This document shows positions 52,934 to 60,258 of a stretch of DNA of 61,461 nt, in pieces. The DNA is from a virus. The first letter of the stretch is position 1. The number at the start of each line of letters is the position of its first letter. The notes below the pieces were generated by a model. That model did no database searches. It worked only from the letters and a program-made list of their open reading frames with translations, and was not told the origin of the DNA. Location of the stretch: the IMG/VR virus record IMGVR_UViG_3300009151_000077, positions 1 to 61,461 of that record, one strand, 5' to 3'. A program made the position numbers and the translations under genes.

Positions 52934-52983
52934 GGTTAAGACGCCTCACGGCGTTTCGGTCATTAAGACCTCATCAGTTAACC
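52934..52983 (-). ncRNA. hammerhead ribozyme, type I, copy 3
   Basis: Stem I GGUUAA/UUAACC, core CUGAUGA, stem II GGUC/GACC with a five-base loop, GAAA, stem III ACGCC/GGCGU with a GUGA (GNRA) tetraloop, GUC triplet. Predicted cleavage between 52940 and 52939 (- strand reading). The three copies share core and stem I but differ in stems II and III with compensated pairs. Confidence 0.93.
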
Positions 52984-52988
52984 TTGTT

Positions 52989-53207
52989 GCAAGCCACGTG
53001 AAACTGCTTGCCCTCTATTAATCCCTACTAGTGTTGTTATTCTAGTGGTTCCGACACACAACCACCCGAGTAGTGTATTGTGTGCCCTAGGTATGTCCTA
53101 GTCTTGTGCTATCTTATTGACCTCCTCACCGATTGCAGTCTCAAATAGTATCGTATGTCAAATTGTCATGGTGACCTCTCGTCAGCTGAGCCGTTGCCCT
53201 CTGCAAT
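52989..53207 (-). other. structured non-coding leader upstream of hammerhead copy 3
   Basis: No ORF of note. Consecutive perfect hairpins: GCAAGC/GCTTGC (52989-53011), ACTAG/CTAGT (53027-53046), CACACAA/TTGTGTG (53055-53084), CTAGG/CCTAG (53087-53101), and a long-range pair ATTGCAG/CTGCAAT (53132-53207). The - strand reading would form the 5' end of the early transcript. Could be a structured 5' leader or a small RNA gene. Confidence 0.45.
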
Positions 53208-53717
53208 ACTAATGCTAAAACTTTGAATAAGTAACACTTTTTTTGAAAGTTTTTTTTGCTTGACATGTTAAAACAGCGGATTATTTGTTGCATTGCTTTG
53301 ATAATCAACACGTTACACGACGAAAAAAAAGATGAAAAAAGTTTGTTTTTTTTTGTTACGTGATGATATAACCTCCCCTATGAAGACATGAATTGCTATC
53401 AGATTGGCTTTCCTGTTGGCTCGATTGGTCGCTCGATTGGTCGGTCGGTCGGTCACCTTGTCAGTCATTCTATTTAACATAATGCAAATTATATGACAGC
53501 CTCATCGAGCAGTCGAGCGGACGGCAGGCTTGTTACCTGTGTAATATACAGCACAGGAGGGCGGACGGGGTGACCATGGAAAAGCTAGAAAATCCGACCT
53601 CAATTTCTGAAAACGGAGACCCCCCCCTTCGATTGGAAAGCGTTTCCCCCTAGCGAGCGATCACGTCAGATGGGGGTATTACCCAAAACCTATGAATATC
53701 TAACCCCAAATTTTTAA
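53208..53717. other. non-coding divergence region between the - and + units
   Basis: About 500 bases without a gene. It holds A/T homopolymer runs (53240-53350), a tandem repeat CTCGATTGGTCG twice at 53420-53443 continuing into GGTC units, a hairpin CCTGTG/CACAGG (53536-53557), copies of GGTGACC and its complement at 53170, 53451 and 53569, and a run of eight C near 53625. Promoters for the early genes should lie here, but no exact TAnnTTTG box was found on the - strand. Confidence 0.4.
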
Positions 53718-53745
53718 TATCTTTGTAAAATAAATAGTATATTTG
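53718..53745 (+). promoter_or_regulatory. two -7 boxes, TATCTTTG and TATATTTG
   Basis: Exact consensus boxes at 53718-53725 and 53738-53745. The second ends four bases before the ATG at 53750, again a leaderless arrangement; the first would give a 20-25-base leader. Confidence 0.6.
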
Positions 53746-53749
53746 TATC

Positions 53750-53887
53750 ATGAAGATATACATAGAAAATAGGTTACCATACGGCTTAAATTTAGGAATA
53801 GAATTATTCCAACCTGACGATCTATTTGACGAGTATGAGCTTGAGATTAATTTGTTAATAATAAAAATAGTATTAGTATGGCACTAA
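53750..53887 (+). CDS. small acidic ORF, 45 aa
   Basis: First gene of the right-hand + strand unit, from ATG 53750 to TAA 53887, overlapping the 512-aa gene by 10 bases. Acidic centre (FQPDDLFDEYELE) and hydrophobic C-terminus. Function unknown. Confidence 0.5.
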   Translation: MKIYIENRLPYGLNLGIELFQPDDLFDEYELEINLLIIKIVLVWH

Positions 53888-55416
53888 AGTTTGGAAGAAA
53901 GACTGGAATTACATCATATGTTGATGGTAAAGGTCAGGTACATTATACCGAAGAAGAGTATGATGCATATCAAAACGCAGTATCTGCGGAGAAGCAAAGA
54001 AGAAGTGATTATGACGCAAGTGTTTCTAGCTACCAAAGTGCTCTTGATTTATATGAGAACGGTCCTAAAAAAACTCCATCGGCTACCGAAGGTATTAAAC
54101 TTAAAGGAAAGTCAAAAGGCAAAGATATTGCTTTTGAAGAGGGTCAGGCTATAAGTCCAAAGGAACAGAATAGAATTATGGATGAGCGTATAAAATCTGG
54201 AGAATATGTAAAACTAAGTGATAAATCAATAGACCCTACCACTAGGTCTTATATGTCTCAGATGACAGGTGTTTTTGGAAAAATGGATGCTGCTGATTAT
54301 GATTCAGAATCTTACGTACCAAAAGGAACAAAGGTAAATAAATGGTCAGATGTATATGGTGAAAACTTTAATCCTGTTGAGTTTCACAAAGCAGGAAAAG
54401 AGGGAAACCTGGATGAGTATATGAAGAAAAATAACCTTAAAGAAGGACAATTTTTCATGCCAAATATTTCACCTCAACGTAAGTATAAAACTCCAAAAGC
54501 TCCTGGAAAGTATGTAGAGAATCCTCCTATTAAGGACATAAGTCCAGACGCTGTTGACTGGAAGCCAATGGCTAATATGCCTGCTAAGAAAGCTTTTATA
54601 ACTCAAAAAACAGGTAATCTTAAAGGAAGTCCTACTGCTCCAGAAGAGTGGTCTTCTCCCATTTTGAAAGAGAGATCTAAAACAAAGGGTACTAGATTAT
54701 ATCAAGAAAAAAATGGTTTGCGTGCTGGAATGACTAATGCGGCTACTGTAGGTAAATCTAAACCTAATAAATTACAATATAACAGAGAAGCAAAAACATC
54801 AGCCGCGTACTTTGGAAATAATGTATTTGAAGGTGAAGTAACAGGTAAGAATGCTTCGGAGTTAAAAGACATGAAAAAGGCTACAAAGCAGACACGTAAT
54901 GAAGCTTTAGCTCGTGGCAGTTTTAATAGTGCTATTGAGCTTCAAAAGGATGTTAAGCAATTAAGACGTGCTGGAGAATATGCTAATAAAGGTGGTATTG
55001 CAAAACAATACGGAACTGGTAAAATAATTGAAGGTCAAGACTCAAAGTTAAAATACTTTACTCCTGAATTAACAAAAGGAGTTAAAAACGAAAGAGGTGT
55101 TGTTGAGCGTGATCCTGGAGCTATGGCTGGTTACAAAGAAGCTCAAGCATACAAAAAACAGCAAGTTTTTTCAGAAGGAATGTCAAACTTTAAAAGCTCA
55201 ACTGATAATATGGCGAATGCAAATAGTATGAGAAAGAAACAAGAATCATTATCTGGAACTGATTCATTTATTAATCCTACAAGAGCCATAAAGATGGAAA
55301 CAAAAGCTTCAAATTCTGGCATGACCAATAGAGAGGCAGGTAAAATTGCAAGATCACAAAGAAAAGAAGAGATAAATATCATGAAAGCTCTTGATAAAAA
55401 GATGAAAATAAACTAA
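53878..55416 (+). CDS. unknown basic protein, 512 aa, possibly virion cargo
   Basis: Lys/Ser/Gly-rich, mostly helical or disordered, no enzyme motif. The C-terminal 100 residues are Lys/Met-rich helices. It is the first large gene of the right-hand unit, ends at an intrinsic terminator and precedes the chaperonin operon. Composition resembles internal virion (cargo) proteins. Not recognised. Confidence 0.55.
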   Translation: MALKFGRKTGITSYVDGKGQVHYTEEEYDAYQNAVSAEKQRRSDYDASVSSYQSALDLYENGPKKTPSATEGIKLKGKSKGKDIAFEEGQAISPKEQNRIMDERIKSGEYVKLSDKSIDPTTRSYMSQMTGVFGKMDAADYDSESYVPKGTKVNKWSDVYGENFNPVEFHKAGKEGNLDEYMKKNNLKEGQFFMPNISPQRKYKTPKAPGKYVENPPIKDISPDAVDWKPMANMPAKKAFITQKTGNLKGSPTAPEEWSSPILKERSKTKGTRLYQEKNGLRAGMTNAATVGKSKPNKLQYNREAKTSAAYFGNNVFEGEVTGKNASELKDMKKATKQTRNEALARGSFNSAIELQKDVKQLRRAGEYANKGGIAKQYGTGKIIEGQDSKLKYFTPELTKGVKNERGVVERDPGAMAGYKEAQAYKKQQVFSEGMSNFKSSTDNMANANSMRKKQESLSGTDSFINPTRAIKMETKASNSGMTNREAGKIARSQRKEEINIMKALDKKMKIN

Positions 55417-55434
55417 TAAAATAAAATTAACAAC

Positions 55435-55463
55435 AAAACCCACTTTAATCGGTGGGTTTTTTG
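55435..55463 (+). terminator. intrinsic terminator
   Basis: Stem AAAACCCAC/GTGGGTTTT with an eight-base loop, followed by more T residues. Confidence 0.85.
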
Positions 55464-55484
55464 TTTTATATGCTAAAATTTTAT

Positions 55485-55492
55485 TAAATTTG
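55485..55492 (+). promoter_or_regulatory. -7 box TAAATTTG of the chaperonin operon
   Basis: Exact consensus, with a TTTG ending at 55463 about 21 bases upstream as a possible -33 element. Leader of about 12 bases to the ATG at 55509. Confidence 0.6.
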
Positions 55493-55508
55493 ACCAAAAT
55501 ATAATAAA

Positions 55509-57068
55509 ATGATAGTAAAACAAGTGCATTTTGGCGATGAGGGCCAAAAAAAGTTGAAAAACGGAATCAAAATTATCGCTGGGGCGGTAAAGAGCACCTT
55601 AGGTGCAAGAGGTCGGACTGTATTAATAGAGTCTGAGCACCATGTAGGTGGTTTAACAGTCACGAAGGACGGTGTAACGGTCGCAAAGTCGATCAACCTG
55701 TATGACCCAACTGAGAACCTGGCTGTAATGATGATGCGTCAGGCGGCAGACAAGACGGCAACTGTAGCTGGTGACGGTACAACAACATCAATCGTGTTAG
55801 CTGAGGCTATGATCGACTCTGCTGACAAGCACATGGGATTCAATGAGAACGTTATCGAGGTGATCCGTGAGATCAATGACATTACGGGAACAATTGTATC
55901 TAGACTTGAGAAGATGAGCAAGAAGGTGAGTGGCAAGAAGTTATTTGACGTGGCATCTATCAGTGCAAACAACGACAAGCAGATCGGTAAGATGATCTCT
56001 GATGCATTTAACGAGGTTGACATGGTAACTGTTGAGAACAGCATGAACTCGGAGACACATGTAGAGATTATTAGCGGAATGAAGATCGATCGTGGTTACA
56101 CATCGAAGTACTTCATCAACGAGCAGAAGAAGCAGGAGTGTATACTTGACAACCCATACATTTTAATTACAGATCACGAGATCAACAATTTATCCAACTT
56201 AGAGGCTATCTTAGCACCAATTGTAAGCCAAGGCAGGTCGTTATTGATCATCGGTACACTTGGACCAAACGCAATGAACACATTAAATGTGAACGTGGCA
56301 CAGGGCAAGATCAAGGCTTGTAACATTATCCCCCCATCGTTTGGATACAGGAAGAAGGACCTACTAGAAGATCTAGCTGTAGCACTTGGAGGTACGTACC
56401 TATCTGAGGACACTGGAGACGACTTAACGCTTGTTACTATGGCTGACTTAGGTAAGGCATCGAAAGTTGTTGTGAAGAAGAATATGACAGTATTTATGAA
56501 TGTCGCTGAGGTTAAGGAATCTATCGACATGAGGGTTGCTGACTTGAAGCATCAGATATGGGAGACAACTGACGCAAACGACAGAGAGTTCTTAAAGCAG
56601 AGAATTGCAAATATCTCTGGCGGTGTTGGTGTTATCTACGTTGGTGCGTTGAGCGACATTGAGCAGAAGGAGAAGAAGGACAGGATCGATGACGCTGTGT
56701 GTGCTGTTACTGCTGCGATGGACGAGGGTATATTACCTGGTGGTGGTATTGCATTACTTAACTGTATGGATTTGGTTATGGGTGACAGTGTTGCACAGAA
56801 CATTATGTTCGATATGTTGAGCTCACCATTTGATCAGATACTTTTAAACGCAGGCAAGGACCCATCGGCTATTAAGTTAGAGTTAGAGGGATTAGGCTTT
56901 GGTTATGACGTTAAGAACGAGGTATACGGAGACATGATGAAGATGGGTATCATTGACCCAACGAAGGTTACCAAGAACGCACTACTTAATGCTGTATCTG
57001 TGGCAACAACAATTATGAGTACAAACGCAATTATAACAAACATAAGAGACTATGAAGGTTCTAAATAA
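55509..57068 (+). CDS. groEL: phage-encoded GroEL-like chaperonin (HSP60)
   Basis: 519 aa, against about 540-550 for bacterial GroEL. Conserved: TVTKDGVTVAK at about 50-60 (catalytic Asp equivalent to D52), VAGDGTTT at about 86-93 (D87 equivalent), NISGGVGVIYVGA, KKDRIDDAVCAVTAAMDEGI (D398 equivalent), LPGGGIALLN and DPTKVTKNALLNAVSVA. The ATPase site is therefore intact. The Gly-Gly-Met tail of bacterial GroEL is missing. It would fold phage proteins, probably capsid or tail components, with the GroES encoded next to it. Confidence 0.95.
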   Translation: MIVKQVHFGDEGQKKLKNGIKIIAGAVKSTLGARGRTVLIESEHHVGGLTVTKDGVTVAKSINLYDPTENLAVMMMRQAADKTATVAGDGTTTSIVLAEAMIDSADKHMGFNENVIEVIREINDITGTIVSRLEKMSKKVSGKKLFDVASISANNDKQIGKMISDAFNEVDMVTVENSMNSETHVEIISGMKIDRGYTSKYFINEQKKQECILDNPYILITDHEINNLSNLEAILAPIVSQGRSLLIIGTLGPNAMNTLNVNVAQGKIKACNIIPPSFGYRKKDLLEDLAVALGGTYLSEDTGDDLTLVTMADLGKASKVVVKKNMTVFMNVAEVKESIDMRVADLKHQIWETTDANDREFLKQRIANISGGVGVIYVGALSDIEQKEKKDRIDDAVCAVTAAMDEGILPGGGIALLNCMDLVMGDSVAQNIMFDMLSSPFDQILLNAGKDPSAIKLELEGLGFGYDVKNEVYGDMMKMGIIDPTKVTKNALLNAVSVATTIMSTNAIITNIRDYEGSK

Positions 57069-57309
57069 ATATATCATCGTTGACAAATTAGTAGAAAAGA
57101 AGACCACATCTAGTGGTCTTTTAATGAGTGGAGACGAGTACAAGGACATGCGTTACCAGTACGGTAAGGTAATTAATTATGGTCCACTAGTGTCGGGTAT
57201 TGAGGTAGGGGACAAGATCATGTTCGACCGAGTAGCTGGTCACGAGGTAATAATAGATGAAACTAGAATGTTCATTCTTCAGGAGAAGGATGTTGTTTGC
57301 ATTCTCTAG
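57052..57309 (+). CDS. groES: phage-encoded GroES-like co-chaperonin
   Basis: 85 aa. Order of the chaperonin-10 fold: N-terminal strand KYIIVDKL, mobile loop with TSSGLLMSG, the GKVINYGP strand, VGDKIMFDR and the closing IIDETRMFILQEKDVVCIL. The hydrophobic loop tripeptide LLM replaces the bacterial IVL. It overlaps the end of the GroEL gene by 17 bases. The order GroEL then GroES is the reverse of the usual bacterial operon. Confidence 0.9.
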   Translation: MKVLNKYIIVDKLVEKKTTSSGLLMSGDEYKDMRYQYGKVINYGPLVSGIEVGDKIMFDRVAGHEVIIDETRMFILQEKDVVCIL

Positions 57310-57781
57310 CTTCTTTATTAATTCTTTTTATTGCTATGGCTAGGGTTTTCTGTGCAAATGTAGCGTTCGGTCGAAATACAATATTTCTCCTTGGCGATTC
57401 AGGTATAGGCTCTAGCCCTAGTAATTTTCTATAGATACTTGCTATCATCTTTTTACCTTTGAATGATACCTCGTACACATCAAACTCACCCTTCTTTCTT
57501 TCTCTCCACTTTGAGATAAATCCATCACGGAGCAGCTTGTCAAATCTAGCACGATCCCAACTCATAAACTTAGCGTACTCTTGGAACTTGGCTCTAGTAA
57601 ACAATTGCTCTGTATATAGAAACATCAGCATGTCTATGTCTGCCTGTGACTTTATACCGTAGTTGTGTATAGCCCACTTACGTATTATACCCCAGTTCTT
57701 TAAAAAATCAAATCGAGCATCTCGTCTCTGATAAATTTTATCTGGTCTTTTTCTTATTACTTTTTTTATTTTTGGAATCAT
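57272..57781 (-). CDS. winged-helix-like protein, probable regulator
   Basis: 169 aa from the ATG at 57781 (an upstream ATG at 57808 lies within the -7 box region of the opposing genes). The middle (RAKFQEYAKFMSWDRARFDK, then LLRDGFISKWRERKKGEFDV, then YEVSFKGKKMIASIYRKLLG) has the helix pattern and wing of MarR/PadR-like winged helices. Basic ends. It is the only - strand gene in the right-hand unit and its end overlaps the GroES gene tail to tail by 38 bases. Confidence 0.6.
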   Translation of the reverse strand: MIPKIKKVIRKRPDKIYQRRDARFDFLKNWGIIRKWAIHNYGIKSQADIDMLMFLYTEQLFTRAKFQEYAKFMSWDRARFDKLLRDGFISKWRERKKGEFDVYEVSFKGKKMIASIYRKLLGLEPIPESPRRNIVFRPNATFAQKTLAIAIKRINKEARECKQHPSPEE

Positions 57782-57786
57782 TTGAT

Positions 57787-57794
57787 TATATTTG
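57787..57794 (+). promoter_or_regulatory. -7 box TATATTTG for the + strand small-protein operon
   Basis: Exact consensus, leader of about 12-18 bases to the ATG at 57813. It lies inside the 5' leader of the opposing winged-helix gene. Confidence 0.6.
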
Positions 57795-57805
57795 TATTTT
57801 AAAAG

Positions 57806-57813
57806 CAAAGTTA
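57806..57813 (-). promoter_or_regulatory. -7 box TAACTTTG for the winged-helix gene
   Basis: Exact consensus on the - strand, transcription start expected near 57800, leader of about 20 bases. It lies inside the + strand leader, so the two promoters interleave and polymerase can hardly occupy both. Confidence 0.55.
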
Positions 57814-58157
57814 TGAAAAATAGAAAGACAATGGCAACTACTGTAGTCCCTATTAGAGAAAAAAAAATGATTTCTCCAATGGAGTCTTATATGTCGGAAA
57901 GCGAAAGATTAAATGCTATACCATTTAAGAACTCTTCAATTAACGTATTTGATAAGAAACGTTACGATATATCTAGAGAATTTGACGGACAGGAAGTGGA
58001 AGGTACATTAAGTGTTAGACCTACACTATCTGGAGGAACTATGCAGACAGAGAGATTTGATATGCCTGGTGGAGGAACTAATATGTCAAGAACTAGAATG
58101 AACGATATGGGTGAACCTATGAAAAGGGTTGTAAGAGATAAGAAAATTAATCAATAA
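57813..58157 (+). CDS. small disordered protein with RPTLSGG motif
   Basis: 114 aa from ATG 57813 (upstream ATG 57792 would place the start inside the promoter). Polar, Arg/Met/Gly-rich, with SVRPTLSGGTMQTERFDMPG in the middle. The next protein contains the same RP-x-L-x-GG motif twice, so the two genes are probably related. Function unknown; a virion-associated role is possible. Confidence 0.5.
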   Translation: MKNRKTMATTVVPIREKKMISPMESYMSESERLNAIPFKNSSINVFDKKRYDISREFDGQEVEGTLSVRPTLSGGTMQTERFDMPGGGTNMSRTRMNDMGEPMKRVVRDKKINQ

Positions 58158-58168
58158 AATACATAATT

Positions 58169-58777
58169 ATGAACAACAGGGAAATAAAAACTACTACAAA
58201 GATGGATGGTAATGATAATCCAACCGTTGGTACTGAATTAATTCAAAAATCTAGACCTAGACTTTTAGGAGGTAAAGTATTTGAAAATCAATACATTGAT
58301 AGATCATCAAATAATATGAAATCAGAAAAAACCGTAGTTGGCGGTAAAGGTAATATTATTTCTAGTCAAGTGACTGATTATAATAAAATTCCATTTAAGA
58401 ATAAGGCAATTGATGCTATTAATCGTGTGGATAGACACATAGGAAATTACTTAAATACAGTTGCATATGAAACAGCAAAAGAAATTAAAAATGCTGTACC
58501 AACATTAAAAACTGCAGCACATAGAGTAAAAAATATGGTTGATAAAAATCAATACAAAAAGGGAGATAATGTTTATATTGGATCTGGAAATCCAGATGTT
58601 CCTTGGGAAGGTGATCAAAAAAAATCTAGCAGACCTACATTATCTGGTGGAGACATTAGAAGAGACGTTATTAATATGGGTAATGGTAATAAAAAAATAA
58701 TTAAAACAAAATTTGATCAAAATCAAGATATTGTAAAACAAGTTACTAAACAAAAAAAAACAATTAAAAACAAATAA
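58169..58777 (+). CDS. basic protein with two RPxLxGG motifs
   Basis: 202 aa, Lys/Asn-rich. RPRLLGG near residue 30 and RPTLSGG near 155 flank a helical centre (about 75-125). Ends in a Lys-rich tail. Shares the motif with the preceding gene; origin by duplication is likely. Function unknown. Confidence 0.5.
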   Translation: MNNREIKTTTKMDGNDNPTVGTELIQKSRPRLLGGKVFENQYIDRSSNNMKSEKTVVGGKGNIISSQVTDYNKIPFKNKAIDAINRVDRHIGNYLNTVAYETAKEIKNAVPTLKTAAHRVKNMVDKNQYKKGDNVYIGSGNPDVPWEGDQKKSSRPTLSGGDIRRDVINMGNGNKKIIKTKFDQNQDIVKQVTKQKKTIKNK

Positions 58778-58779
58778 AA

Positions 58780-58938
58780 ATGAAAGCAAAAGCAAAAATG
58801 GTTACAGAAAAAAAGACTGGAGAGAAGTATGCTAGCAAAAAAGCTGAAATTAAGCACGAAAAAACTGAGTCTAAGAAGGAAATGGTTAAGGAGTACGGAA
58901 TGAAAGCTGCATTAGCTAAAATGACTAAGCGTAAGTAA
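58780..58938 (+). CDS. Lys-rich helical protein, 52 aa
   Basis: From ATG 58780 to TAA 58938, overlapping the next ATG (TAATG). More than a third of residues are Lys. Helical. Possibly DNA-binding or a virion component. Confidence 0.55.
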   Translation: MKAKAKMVTEKKTGEKYASKKAEIKHEKTESKKEMVKEYGMKAALAKMTKRK

Positions 58939-59237
58939 TGAAAGATCCTAGGTTAGAACGTGCTGGAGTCACTGGTTACAACCAACCTAAGAAAACCCCA
59001 AGTCACCCAACTAAGAGCCATGTTGTGGTTGCTAAGTCGGGTGACGAGGTTAAGCTTATTCGCTTTGGTCAACAAGGTGTTAAAACAAATCAAACGGTAG
59101 GTCAGCGTGAGGCGTTTAAGAGTCGTCATGCTAAAAATATCGAAAAGGGTAAAATGAGTGCTGCGTATTGGGCTAACAAGGTTAAGTGGAGTCCAAGCAA
59201 GACAGCATCTCCTAGTACTAAATGGAAGAAGGGATAA
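58938..59237 (+). CDS. DUF5872-like phage protein
   Basis: 99 aa. DPRLERAGVTGYNQPKKTP, THVVV-like segment SHVVVAKSGDEVKLIRFGQQ and FKSRHAKNIEKGKMSAAYWA are the recurring blocks of a small phage family often listed as DUF5872. Basic; probably a virion-associated or DNA-binding structural protein. Confidence 0.7.
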   Translation: MKDPRLERAGVTGYNQPKKTPSHPTKSHVVVAKSGDEVKLIRFGQQGVKTNQTVGQREAFKSRHAKNIEKGKMSAAYWANKVKWSPSKTASPSTKWKKG

Positions 59238-59428
59238 TGCTAATAATTAAAAGACATAAGGGTTTAGGTGACACGGTAGCTGCTATAACTAAGGCTACTG
59301 GTTTAGATAAGTTAGTCACTGAGGACTGCGGATGCAATAAGAGAAAGGAGGCATGGAATAATCCAGACCTATTAATAAATAAAATATTTTATGGGACAGA
59401 GCAAGACGTCGAAGTACTACGCAAGTAA
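59237..59428 (+). CDS. small CGC-motif protein, 63 aa
   Basis: ATG 59237 overlaps the previous stop (TAATG). GLGDTVAAITKATGLDKLV followed by DCGCNKRKEAWNNP is a small protein type seen in phages of Bacteroidota, by memory. The Cys pair may bind metal. Function unknown. Confidence 0.6.
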   Translation: MLIIKRHKGLGDTVAAITKATGLDKLVTEDCGCNKRKEAWNNPDLLINKIFYGTEQDVEVLRK

Positions 59429-59654
59429 TCCAGAGGCCGCTGAGAAACGTAGGGAGTATCAGAGAGAATTAAATAAGACAGATGCACAGAAGAAGTATCG
59501 TTCTGAACACAACAAAGCCAACCGAAAGGCAGGCACATATGGCAACGGTGACGGTGTGGATATGAGTTCGACAAAAAGTGGTAAATTTGTAAAAGAGAAA
59601 GCAAGTATAAATCGTGCTCGAAACGGTTCGAACGGTAAGAGCACAAAAAAATAA
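59391..59654 (+). CDS. small basic protein, 87 aa
   Basis: Helical N-terminal half rich in Arg/Lys/Glu (AAEKRREYQRELNKTDAQKK) and a Gly/Ser/Lys-rich C-terminal half. Overlaps the preceding gene by 38 bases. Not recognised beyond recurrent small phage proteins. Confidence 0.55.
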   Translation: MGQSKTSKYYASNPEAAEKRREYQRELNKTDAQKKYRSEHNKANRKAGTYGNGDGVDMSSTKSGKFVKEKASINRARNGSNGKSTKK

Positions 59655-59658
59655 AAAA

Positions 59659-59919
59659 ATGGCATATCAAAAATTACAGGCATCTAGAGCTGCCGCAGTT
59701 ACACCAAGTGAGGACTTTCCAATTCCATACGTTGGTGACCCATCAATCACTTGGCCTTGTGTACTATACACTGGTACAGGAGGAGACATTAAAGTTATGA
59801 CCGCTGGTGGTGACGAGGTTATTTTCTTCGGAACTGCACCTGGTTCATTCTTACCAATCCAAGTAATACAAGTATTTGAAGTTGATACAGCAGCTACAAA
59901 CATTATAGCACTCTGGTAA
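59659..59919 (+). CDS. small spike-base/decoration-like protein
   Basis: 86 aa from ATG 59659. RAAAVTPSEDFPIPY, CVLYTGTGGDIKVMTAGGDEV and FLPIQVIQVFEVDTAATNII are the blocks of small beta proteins listed as spike base proteins in other phages. It starts a group of three small beta-rich genes before the tail fibre. Confidence 0.65.
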   Translation: MAYQKLQASRAAAVTPSEDFPIPYVGDPSITWPCVLYTGTGGDIKVMTAGGDEVIFFGTAPGSFLPIQVIQVFEVDTAATNIIALW

Positions 59920-59920
59920 T

Positions 59921-60256
59921 ATGTCTATATCAATGTCTATATCTGCTGGAGTTGGTTCAATTACCAATGCTCCAATTCTTGGTGATCCCCCAATTAATAC
60001 AAGTATTCCTAATATAGGTAAAGCAATCATATTACAACCTGGTGTGACAATAACTTGCGATGAAGGTAAATGGGAAAATAATCCATATATCTTTCAATAT
60101 CAATGGTATCGTGATGGAGTAGTAATATTTGCACCTGAAATTCCAGAATATACATTGACCGCTGATGATGTAGGTAGAAATATTAGTTGTTTAGTTATAG
60201 CTATAAATGAATTTGGAAAAACACCTCAGTTTAGTAATTCAGTTTATATATCTTAA
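59921..60256 (+). CDS. Ig-like domain protein, 111 aa
   Basis: YQWYRDGVVI and YTLTADDVGRNISCLVIA with a Cys pair form the B-strand Cys-Trp core and F-strand of an immunoglobulin-like domain. Phages use such domains for weak adhesion to cell surfaces or mucus. Adjacent to spike-like and fibre genes. Confidence 0.65.
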   Translation: MSISMSISAGVGSITNAPILGDPPINTSIPNIGKAIILQPGVTITCDEGKWENNPYIFQYQWYRDGVVIFAPEIPEYTLTADDVGRNISCLVIAINEFGKTPQFSNSVYIS

Positions 60257-60258
60257 TA

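Larger units (their letters stand above)
50056..52940 (-). repeat. repeated 22-24-base gene leader, 12 copies
   Basis: Each copy reads approximately TTAACCAATAAAACCTAGAA followed by a few A/T bases and the ATG. Copies (window coordinates): 50056-50077, 50298-50323, 50475-50497, 50711-50733, 50930-50947, 51200-51223, 51960-51983, 52158-52179, 52403-52425, 52598-52621, 52733-52756, 52917-52939. The three copies at 52158, 52733 and 52917 are joined to hammerheads and start exactly at the cleavage site. Several copies also encode the C-terminus and stop of the upstream gene. The entry spans the whole series. Confidence 0.8.

Noticed and set aside
53178-53185. CTGACGAG on the - strand, an allowed hammerhead core variant
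   Set aside because: No GAAA or matching stem I/III within reach.
53420-53457. Tandem repeats as a CRISPR array
   Set aside because: Repeats are directly adjacent without spacers and no cas gene is present.
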